Shown here: one piece after another, positions 1 through 10,800 of the stretch
Numbering within the stretch: position 1 is the stretch's first letter
Layout of the letters: each line of letters opens with the position of its first letter
Assembly: GCA_025642075.2 (NCBI GenBank)
Contig: JAODUO010000435.1
Location: 57,501-121,500 of the forward strand
Length of the DNA: 64,000 nucleotides
Direction of reading: 5' to 3'
Source: Ridgeia piscesae
Lineage: Eukaryota > Annelida > Polychaeta > Sabellida > Siboglinidae
Position numbers and translations under genes: made by a program
Notes under the pieces: model-generated
Seen by the model: the letters and a program-made list of their open reading frames with translations, nothing else
The model's database searches: none
What the model was told of the DNA's origin: nothing

Positions 1-1251
1 CAGGTAGGGACCTCTATCTCTTCTCAGGTAGGGACCTCCATCTCTTCTCAGGTAGGGACCTCCATCTCTTCTCAGGTAGGGACCTCCATCTCTTCTCAGG
101 TAGGGACCTCCATCTCTTCTCAGGTAGGGACCTCCATCTCTTCTCAGGTAGGGACCTCCATCTCTTCTCAGGTAGGGACCTCCATCTCTTCTCAGGTAGG
201 GACCTCCATCTCTTCTCAGGTAGGGACCTCCATCTCTTCTCAGGTAGGGACCTCCATCTCTTCTCAGGTAGGGACCTCCATCTCTTCTCAGTAGGAACCT
301 CCATCTCTTCTCAGGTAGGGACCTCTATCTCTTCTCAGGTAGGGACCTCTATCTCTTCTCAGGTAGGGACCTCCATTTCTTCTTCTCAGGTAGGGACCTC
401 TATCTCTTCTCAGGTAGGGACCATCTCTTCTCAGGTAGGGACCTCCATCTCTTCTCAGGTAGGAACCTCCATCTCTTCTCAGGTAGGGACCTCCATCTCT
501 TCTCAGGTAGGGACCTCTATCTCTTCTCAGGTAGGGACCATCTCTTCTCAGGTAGGGACCTCCATCTCTTCTCAGGTAGGAACCTCCATCTCTTCTCAGG
601 TAGGGACCTCTATCTCTTCTCAGGTAGGGACCTCCATCTCTTCTCAGGTAGGAACCTCCACCTCTTCTCAGGTAGGGACCTCCATCTCTTCTCAGGTAGG
701 AACCTCCACCTCTTCTCAGGTAGGGACCTCCATCTCTTCTCAGGTAGGAACCTCCATCTCTTCTCAGGTAGGACCTCCATCTCTTCTCAGGTAGGGACCT
801 CCATCTCTTCTCAGGTAGGGACCTCCATCTCTTCTCAGGTAGGGACCTCCATCTCTTCTCAGGTAGGGACCCCATCTCTTCTCAGGTAGGGACCTCCATC
901 TCTTCTCACGTAGGAACCTCCACCTCTTCTCAGGCAGGGACCTCCATCTCTTCTCAGGTAGGAACCTCCATCTCTTCTCAGGTAGGAACCTCCATCTCTT
1001 CTCAGGTAGGGACCTCCATCTCTTCTCAGGTAGGGACCTCCATCTCTTCTCAGGTAGGGACCTCCATCTCTTCTCAGGTAGGGACCTCCATCTCTTCTCA
1101 GGTAGGGACCTCCATCTCTTCTCAGGTAGGAACCTCCATCTCTTCTCAGGTAGGGACCTCCATCTCTTCTCAGGTAGGGACCTCCATCTCTTCTCAGGTA
1201 GGAACCTCCATCTCTTCTCAGGTAGGGACCTCCATCTCTTCTCAGGTATGC
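1..1251. repeat. 24-bp minisatellite, about 52 copies
   Basis: Tandem array of a 24-bp unit running from the window edge to 1251. Each unit contains a pyrimidine tract followed by CAG and then GTAGGG (core CATCTCTTCTCAGGTAGGGA), so an acceptor-like and a donor-like sequence abut with no exon between them. Variants include 21-bp and 23-bp units and GGAACC for GGGACC. The array lies upstream of the first ATG2 exon visible here, so it is probably intronic. Because the unit is a multiple of three and lacks stops in several frames it gives long open frames, which I do not regard as coding. Confidence 0.97.
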
Positions 1252-1319
1252 ACCTCATTCCATGTGGATCATAGTTGCGCCATTGATACAGTATGGGACA
1301 TTCAAATTAGAAAATTAAC

Positions 1320-1545
1320 CAAGGTTCAAATACTGGATTGTGCGTGGCAGATTCGTTCATGCTACATTGATCCAGTTCGTGCAGCTGAATGCATGAGTAT
1401 TCGGCTATAAACGTTGGTAGATATCTGTGTATACAAAATCTTTTAACAGTAATTGAGGCATGGCTGAATGCTTCCCAGAGCAGTCAAGATAGTGTTCACT
1501 GGAACAGGTATGTCTGGGAGTAAACTGTAGAACACTTTAAGTTAT
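1320..1545 (+). mobile_element. degenerate SINE copy
   Basis: Diverged copy of the SINE body seen more fully at 45975-46255. Shared blocks are CAGTTCGTGCAGCTGAATG, a stretch on a cTATAaacgttgGTAGATAT theme, GGCTGAATGCTTCCCAGAG and GTGTTCACTGGAACAGGT. The 5' tRNA-like end and the 3' tail are poorly preserved. Confidence 0.6.
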
Positions 1546-1815
1546 CTCGACACCATGCTGTATAAAAACGTTTCACGGTGGAACTAATTTGCTATACTTA
1601 TTTGACTGTAATTTGTTTTTGAATATTAAACTTTTCGTTGAGTATGCAAAATAAACATGATGATTCAGGGGAACTCTTTTATCTCTGTTACTCTGCTATT
1701 ATAACTTAATTGGACTGTGAGTAGTTTAGTGTAGATGTTTATTCTACTGAACATGATTAGATGGTAAAAACAATCATTGTCTCTTTGTTTATCGTCTGGA
1801 AAATATGTTTTGTAG

Positions 1816-1886
1816 ATTTCTTATTGATGATGCAGCACTGTACATCTCAGACAAATGTGATGCGAAGGAGGTGGACCTGCGGAAAA
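1816..1886 (+). CDS. ATG2: ATG2 exon 1 of window
   Basis: 71-nt exon, acceptor TTTTGTAG and donor GTACGT, phase 2 in and phase 1 out. It encodes FLIDDAALYISDKCDAKEVD and then LRK, and joins in phase to the next exon, whose first residues are N-Y-VCVVD. This is the conserved ATG2 'DDAALY-SDKC' block in the middle of the lipid-transfer rod. Confidence 0.85.
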
Positions 1887-4800
1887 GTACGTCTCATTCA
1901 CTTCTTTCATTTTGAAGACATTACGCAGAAATACTAGAATTAGGAATTTGTCAGAAGCACACTCAGGATCTGTCACAACCATGCTCACCAACCTTAACCT
2001 CGACACATTAAATAATAGATGGTGCGACCAAAGACTAAAATTTATGTACCAAACTGTTAAATGATCTATCCCAGCCCTCCCCACTGAAACATTCTTCCGG
2101 CCCCAAAAAACAAACAAAAGGCACATTCAGCCTAAGCACTTCCCAGACCACGTATCCTCAAATTTTGTCCAACAACTAACAACCAACAACACCAGATGTT
2201 TTATAGTACATACAGCCCACACTGAACAATTTAAGAATTCATTTTTGTCAAAACAATAGTTGACTGGAACCAACTTAACGAGTCGCAAGTCCAAGCAGAA
2301 ATAATATCTGATTTCAGCCGCCTGATCTGCAGCTCAAACACTCAATAACATGCGCACACACACCCCGTCGTATATAATAGCCACTATTGGCTCCTTACGA
2401 CGTATCCCATTCAGATTCAGATTTCAAAGATGAACTGAAGTAACCGCTGGTATTCTTTTGATCATATATTTGTACCATGATGTATTTGTATGCGTAAATG
2501 TGTTCCTTGGATACTGTACTGGACTGTTGACAAATAATAGTTTTTTCTGACATGTCAACCAATTATAGAGAGCTGTACCAGTTGCGCCATCTGGTGTGTG
2601 TTTCAGACTACGTCTGTGTCGTTGACATTGGGATGTTTGAGCTGTCATTACGAACCAGCGATGGGCGAGATGTGGTAAGTCACATTGTAATAAGACATGA
2701 ATCAGTTTTGTCAGTGACCGCCCATGTTCCAGTGGGCACAATCTATGAATAGGCTATTATGTGTTGAAATGTGAGATTTGCAGTTTATTTCTCCAGGAGA
2801 CTGACTTGGGCTCAGTTGGACGCCTAACAAGTATTACTGAGTGCACATTTCATTTCTTTAATACCAAGTAAGACTTCTACTTAATCCGTGTAACTATTTG
2901 ATATGACAAGTGTGTCGATCACATTCACCATTGCACGAGTTGATTTTAAAGTTACATGAAAGTATATTATTGTAAAGTAGCAGTTGTACAAATGTATTTG
3001 TGTGCATAATGTAATTGTCATTTCATGTGTGTATATCGTAAAGCTACTGCAAACACTGCACAAAAAACACCAGTAGGTTCATCAGTAAAATGGTGGATAA
3101 ATACAGGTCCCCATGCATGCATGCGGGTCACATGCATGCATGTAGGTCACATTGCACATGTCTGCAAGTGTGCATCACATTTGCATGCATGACAATGGTA
3201 TCTATCATTGTGAAATTCAAAACTGCAAACTGAACCTTAAAAATCCTCCCCTTACATACACACTTATGCAGGCTCAATTACGGTTCAGTGTTTTAATTGC
3301 CTCCTAGAAATACCCGAAGCTGGACTTACGGGCATCGAACAACATTGTCCACATCCGGACATGTGCTGACTCCTGCAGGGCACTGGCGTTACTACTCAAC
3401 TACCTCGCCACTGATGGTGACCTTGCGACTACGCCCCGGAGCGAGTCTGAGACGAAGCTTAAGGTGTGTCATCTGAAATAATCACCCTTCTGAGATTGCT
3501 CTTTATTTGTACACTCATTCCTTGATGATGTTCCCACATAAAATGATTCTCCCAGAGTGATTCTTATTCAAAGTGTTGTTGACATCTTACAGTGAAGCTC
3601 AGTCTATTAACGTAACATACAAGATAGATGAATTCGTCACCGTGTCACGAAGCAATATTGGTGCCATCAGGTGTGAAATGGTGAAATTATCATCAAACAC
3701 AATTCAAATAGAGTAGAAGAGAGATTCTGACTTGCTTCAATAATTCCCCTTTGTTTTGCCCCTTGTCCCATAAGGATCTTTATTCTTTCCACCTTTCCCT
3801 GTCCTTCAGTGCCTGCCGGGAGTCGACAAACTCCCACCCTGTCCACCTTCTTGCCCCCCTTTTGTCTCCCTCTTCCTCACCCTCCTGACTGTGCCCACAA
3901 TACAGCTGTAGTGTGACTAGAGGACATGTGTCACCTGTCACCTGTCACGTGATGTTGACAGACAATGGCCAGCTCCAGCAGCAGTCTGTCAGACAGTCCC
4001 CACGTCAGTCAGACCCACCTCGACCATGTCCACAGTCTGATGGCAGACGCCATGAAGGAGTCCAACAGCTCCGACAGTGACACCGACAGCACAGGTGGGT
4101 GGGTGTGTGTGGGTTGGGTCGCATTTGGGTGGGTGGATGGATGGTTTTTGGGTGGGTTGATGGATGGTTTTTGGGTGGGTTGATGGATGGTTTTTGGGTG
4201 GGTTGATGGATGGTTTTTGGGTGGGTGGATGGGTTTTTGAATGGTGTCAATGGGTTGATTGTTTCGTTGGTTTATTATCAGTTTATTTTCCAATCTTTGT
4301 GCGTGCGTGCGTGCGTGCGTGCGTGCATGCGTGCATGCATGCATGCGTGTATGTGCACACTTGCATAAGCATGCACTTGATTGTAAACTTTGCTCATGTA
4401 TGTTGTGCGTGAATAAGTAAGAAAATAATAACATGCTTTGTGACTCAACAAATAACATGTTTTGTGACTCAACAAATAACATGCTTTGTGACTCAACAAA
4501 TAACATGCTTTGTGACTCAACAAATAACATGCTTTGTGACTCAACAAATAACATGCTTTGTGACTCAACAAATAACATGCTTTGTGACTCAACAAATAAC
4601 ATGCTTTGTGACTCAACAAATAACATGCTTTGTGACTCAACAAATAACATGCTTTGTGACTCAACAAATAACATGCTTTGTGACTCAACAAATAACATGC
4701 TTTGTGACTCAACAAATAACATGCTTTGTGACTCAACAAATAACATGCTTTGTGACTCAACAAATAACATGCTTTGTGACTCAACAAATAACATGCTTTG

Positions 4801-7800
4801 TGACTCAACAAATAACAAGTCTTGTCACTTCCCTGCAGACGCGTCTCACAATCCAGAATCGCTGGCCCCCACGGAGTTGTTCTTCTTTCCCGATGAACAA
4901 CAGTCGACTGTGGCGCCCTCTTCTGTGAGGATCCCTGCAGCAGACCGGACAGTGACGCGATCGGAGACCACACGTCCAGTAGTAACCACAACCGAGAAGG
5001 GATGGCGGCCATCTCTGGACAGAGAGCCGTCAGATGACATCGCTGAGTACAGCGGGGACGACGAGTACTGCATCATTGACAGTCCAGGCATGGGAGTCAT
5101 GGTGAGTCTGGCAGTCTTAGAGAGTCGAGGGGTGGTGAGGCATCTGACAGTCTTACAGAGTAGAGGAAGATGTGGCAGTCTTGGAGAGTATAAGGATGGT
5201 GAGGTATGTGGCAGTTTTAGAGTGTATAGGGATGGTGAGGTATATGGCAGTCTTAGGATAGCATCTTTCGTCATGTCAAGACGAAGTTCTGTGGATCAGA
5301 CTGCCAAGGAAGGCTTGCCTTGAGAGATGCATCGACAACCCTTCAAACGATTCATCAGAACTCAGACATATCTCATTTGACTCTGTTTGCGCTAATGCAA
5401 ATACATTCGATCATCTTATTCTGGGTCGCATATCTCACAAAGACGAACTTTAGAGTGTATAGGGATGGTAAGGTAAATGGCAGTCTTAGAGAGCATAGGA
5501 ATGGTGAGGTATATGGCAGGCTTAGAGTGTATAGGGATGGTGAGGTATATCGCTGTCTTAGAGAGTATAGGGATGATGAGGTATATGGCAGTCTTAAAGA
5601 GTATATGGATGGTGAGGTATATGGCAGTCTTAGAGAGTACAGGGATGGTGAGGTATATGGCAGTCTTAGAGAGTACAATGTTGACGAGGCATCTGGTAGT
5701 CTTAGAGAGTACACGGATGGTGAGGCATCTGGCAGTCTTAGAGAGTACAGGGATGGTGAGGCATCTGGCAGTCTTAGAGAGTTCAGGGATGGTGAGGCAT
5801 CTGGCAATCTTAGAGAGTACAGGGATGGTGAGGCATCTGGCAGTCTTAGAGAGTATAGGGATGGTAGGGCATCTGGCAGTTTTAGACAGTAGATGGATGG
5901 TGAGGCATCTGGCAAGTCTTAGAGAGTATATGGATGATGGGACATATGGCAGTCTTAGAAAGTACAGGGATGGTGATGCATCTGGCAGTTTGAGAGAGTT
6001 TAGGGATTGTGGGGCATCTGGCAGACTTTGAGAGTACAGGGATGGTGAGGCATATGGCAGTCTTAGAGAAAATAGGGATGGTGGAGCATCTGGCAGTCTT
6101 AGAGAGTACAGGGATGGTGAAGCATCTGACAGTCTTAGAGAGTACATGGATGGTGAGACATATGGCAGTCTTAGAGAGTACAGGGTTGGTGGGTCATCTG
6201 GCATTCTTAGATAGTACAGTGGTGGTGATGCATCTGGCAGTCTTAGATAGTACAGGGGTGGTGGGGCATTTGGCAGTCTTCTAAAGTAGATAGATGGTGA
6301 TGTACCTGGCAGTCTTAGGGAGTACATGAATGGTGAAGTATCTACAACTCCTGGTGAGATAACTGTAGAATGGGGCAACATGGAAGTCATGGTGAGATAA
6401 CTGGCAGTCTGGGGCAACTTGGGAGTCATCGTGAGATAACTGGTAGTCTGGGGCAACTTGGGAGTCATGGTGAGATAACTGGCAGTCTGGGGCAACTTGG
6501 GAGTCATGGTGAGATAACTGGCAGTCTGGGGCAACATGGGAGTCATGGTGAGATAACTGGCAGTCTGAGGGTACATGGAAGTCATGGTGAGATAACTGGC
6601 AGTCTGGGGCAACTTGGGAGTCATGGTGAGATAACTGGCAGTCTGAGGGTACATGGAAGTCATGGTGAGATAACTGGCAGTCTGGGGAAATTTGGGAGTC
6701 ATGGTGAGATAACTGGCAGTCTGGGACAACTTGGGAGTCATGGTGAGATAACTGGCAGTCTGGGGCAACTTGGGAGTCATGGTGAGATAACTGACAGTCT
6801 GAGGGTACATGGAAGTCATGGTGAGATAACTGGCAGTCTGGGGCAACTTGGGAGTCATGGTGAGATAACTGACAGTCTGAGGGTACATGGAAGTCATGGT
6901 GAGATAACTGGCAGTCTGGGGCAACTTGGGAGTCATGGTGAGATAACTGACAGTCTGGGGTACATGGAAGTCATGGTGAGATAACTGGCAGTCTGGGGCA
7001 ACTTGGGAGTCATGGTGAGATAACTGGCAGTCTGGGGCAACATGGGAGTCATGGTGAGATAACTGGTAGTCTGGGGCAACATGGTAGTCATGGTGAGATA
7101 ACTGGTAGTCTGGGGCAACATGGTAGTCATGGTGAGATAACTGGTAGTCTGAGGCAACATGGGAGTCATGGTGAGATAACTGGTAGTCTGGGGCAACATG
7201 GTAGTCATGGTGAGATAACTGGTAGTCTGGGGCAACATGGTAGTCATGGTGAGATAACTGGTAGTCTGGGGCAACATGGTAGTCATGGTGAGATAACTGG
7301 TAGTCTGGGGCAACATGGTAGTCATGGTGAGATAACTGGCAGTCTGGGACAACATGGGAGTCATGGTGAGATAACTGGTAGTCTGGGGCAACATGGTAGT
7401 CATGGTGAGATAACTGGTAGTCTGGGGCAACATGGTAGTCATGGTGAGATAACTGGTAGTCTGGGGCAACATGGTAGTCATGGTGAGATAACTGGTAGTC
7501 TGGGGCAACATGGTAGTCATGGTGAGATAACTGGCAGTCTGGGACAACATGGGAGTCATGGTGAGATAACTGGTAGTCTGGGGCAACATGGTAGTCATGG
7601 TGAGATAACTGGTAGTCTGGGGCAACATGGTAGTCATGGTGAGATAACTGGCAGTCTGGGACAACTTGGGAGTCATGGTGAGATAACTGGTAGTCTGGGG
7701 CAACATGGTAGTCATGGTGAGATAACTGGCAGTCTGGGGCAACTTGGGAGTCATGGTGAGATAACTGGTAGTCTGGGGCAACATGGTAGTCATGGTGAGA

Positions 7801-10800
7801 TAACTGTAGTCTGGGGCAACATGGTAGTCATGGTGAGATAACTGGTAGTCTGGGGCAACATGGTAGTCATGGTGAGATAACTGGTAGTCTGAGGCAACAT
7901 GGTAGTCATGGTGAGATAACTGGTAGTCTGGGGCAACATGGTAGTCATGGTGAGATAACTGGTAGTCTGAGGCAACATGGTAGTCATGGTGAGATAACTG
8001 GCAGTCTGGGACAACATGGGAGTCATGGTGAGATAACTGGTAGTCTGGGGCAACATGGTAGTCATGGTGAGATAACTGGTAGTCTGGGGCAACATGGTAG
8101 TCATGGTGAGATAACTGGTAGTCTGGGGCAACTTGGGAGTCATGGTGAGATAACTGGTAGTCTGGGGCAACATGGTAGTCATGGTGAGATAACTGGTAGT
8201 CTGGGGCAACATGGTAGTCATGGTGAGATAACTGGTAGTCTGAGGCAACATGGTAGTCATGGTGAGATAACTGGTAGTCTGAGGCAACATGGTAGTCATG
8301 GTGAGATAACTGGTAGTCTGAGGCAACATGGGAGTCATGGTGAGATAACTGGTAGTCTGAGGCAACATGGGAGTCGTGGTGAGATAACTGGTAGTCTGGG
8401 GCAACATGGGAGTCATGGTGAGATAACTGGCAGTCTGGGACAACTTGGGAGTCATGGTGAGGTAACTGGCAGTCTGGGGCAACATGGTAGTCATGGTGAG
8501 ATAACTGGTAGTCTGGGGCAACATGGTAGTCATGGTGAGATAACTGGTAGTCTGAGGCAACATGGGAGTCGTGGTGAGATAACTGGTAGTCTGGGGCAAC
8601 ATGGGAGTCATGGTGAGATAACTGGCAGTCTGGGACAACTTGGGAGTCATGGTGAGGTAACTGGCAGTCTGGGACAACATGGGAGTCATGGTGAGATAAC
8701 TGGCAGTCTGGGACAACATGGGAGTCATCGTGAGATAACTGGTAGTCTGGGGCAACATGGTAGTCATGGTGAGATAACTGGTAGTCTGAGGCAACATGGG
8801 AGTCATGGTGAGATAACTGGCAGTCTGGGACAACTTGGGAGTCATGGTGAGGTAACTGGCAGTCTGGGACAACATGGGAGTCATCGTGAGATAACTGGTA
8901 GTCTGGGGCAACATGGTAGTCATGGTGAGATAACTGGTAGTCTGGGGCAACATGGTAGTCATGGTGAGATAACTGGCAGTCTGGGACAACTTGGGAGTCA
9001 TGGTGAGGTAACTGGCAGTCTGGGACAACATGGGAGTCATCGTGAGATAACTGGTAGTCTGGGGCAACATGGTAGTCATGGTGAGATAACTGGTAGTCTG
9101 AGGCAACATGGGAGTCATGGTGAGATAACTGGCAGTCTGGGGCAACATGGGAGTCATGGTGAGATAACTGGCAGTCTGGGACAACATGGGAGTCATCGTG
9201 AGATAACTGGTAGTCTGGGGCAACATGGTAGTCATGGTGAGATAACTGGTAGTCTGAGGCAACATGGGAGTCATGGTGAGATAACTGGTAGTCTGGGGCA
9301 ACATGGGAGTCATGGTGAGATAACTGGCAGTCTGAGACAACATGGGAGTCATGGTGAGATAACTGGCAGTCTGGGACAACATGGGAGTCATGGTGAGATA
9401 ACTGGCAGTCTGGGGCAACATGGGAGTCATGGTGAGATAACTGGTAGTCTGGGGCAACATGGGAGTCATGGTGAGATAACTGGTAGTCTGAGGCAACATG
9501 GGAGTCATGGTGAGATAACTGGTAGTCTGAGGCAACATGGGAGTCATGGTGAGATAACTGGTAGTCTGAGGCAACATGGGAGTCATGGTGAGATAACTGG
9601 TAGTCTGAGACAACATGGGAGTCATGGTGAGATAACTGGTAGTCTGGGGCAACATGGTAGTCATGGTGAGATAACTGGCAGTCTGGGGCAACATGGGAGT
9701 CATGGTGAGATAACTGGCAGTCTGGGGCAACATGGTAGTCATGGTGAGATAACTGTTAGTCTGAGGCAACATGGGAGTCGTGGTGAGATAACTGGTAGTC
9801 TGAGGCAACATGGGAGTCATGGTGAGATAACTGGTAGTCTGAGGCAACATGGGAGTCATGGTGAGATAACTGGTAGTCTGAGGCAACATGGGAGTCGTGG
9901 TGAGATAACTGGTAGTCTGAGGCAACATGGTAGTCATGGTGAGATAACTGGTAGTCTGAGGGTACATGGGAGTCATGGTGAGATAACTGGTAGTCTGGGG
10001 CAACTTGGGAGTCATGGTGAGATAACTGGCAGTCTGAGGCAACATGGGAGTCATGGTGAGATAACTGGTAGTCTGGAGCAACATGGGAGTCGTGGTGAGA
10101 TAACTGGTAGTCTGGGGCAACTTGGGAGTCATGGTGAGATAACTGGCAGTCTGAGGGTACATGGGAGTCATGGTGAGATAACTGGTAGTCTGGAGCAACA
10201 TGGGAGTCGTGGTGAGATAACTGGTAGTCTGGAGCAACATGGGAGTCATGGTGAGATAACTGGTAGTCTGGGGCAACGTGGGAGTCATGGTGAGATAACT
10301 GTGGGTGTGAGGCAACATGGGTGTTATGATGAGGCATATAGCAGTGTTAAACAGTTCAGGCATGGTGAGGCATCTGGTAGTCTTAAATAGTCCTGTGATA
10401 TTGTGGAATGTCCCAGTCTTAAGCAGTAGAAGAAAACTTCTCTATGAAATTTGTTACATTGTTGATATATCTTGAGTTTGTATCTGACTTACAAACAGCG
10501 ACTGCGTTAACAGAAGCCAATAAACAAAATCCATGTTTTCCAGTCACGCGACGGCGAACCACGAATCCGCGTCCTGACCTCCGACCCCATTGCTGTAATG
10601 GACAACCACTTCCACATGCCCCTTGGTCAGACTGACCAGCTGCGGTCACCTGACAACTTTCCCGGGGCCATACTGCGCTACACACTTAGAGAGATGTCTC
10701 TCGTGTGGTACATGTACGGAGGCCATGACTTTGAGTCTAGTTCAAAAAAGGGTAGGTTCACGAAGGGGGTAGAAGTGAGGGTAATTAGGAGGAATAACAA

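Noticed and set aside
14..1258. RSLPEKRW repeat proteins on the - strand
   Set aside because: Translation of the 24-bp array in several frames; no unique flanking coding sequence.
4433..5323. 296-codon frame starting in the 24-bp repeat and running through exon 5
   Set aside because: Only 4839-5101 is coding; the upstream part is intronic repeat and the exon phase comes from the acceptor at 4838.
7790..10363. 857-codon repetitive open frame on the - strand (SYLTMTPMLPQTT repeats)
   Set aside because: Antisense translation of the 39-bp intronic array in ATG2; no unique domain or start signal.
1..10440. CRISPR array
   Set aside because: Units are contiguous tandem repeats without unique spacers, in a eukaryotic gene.
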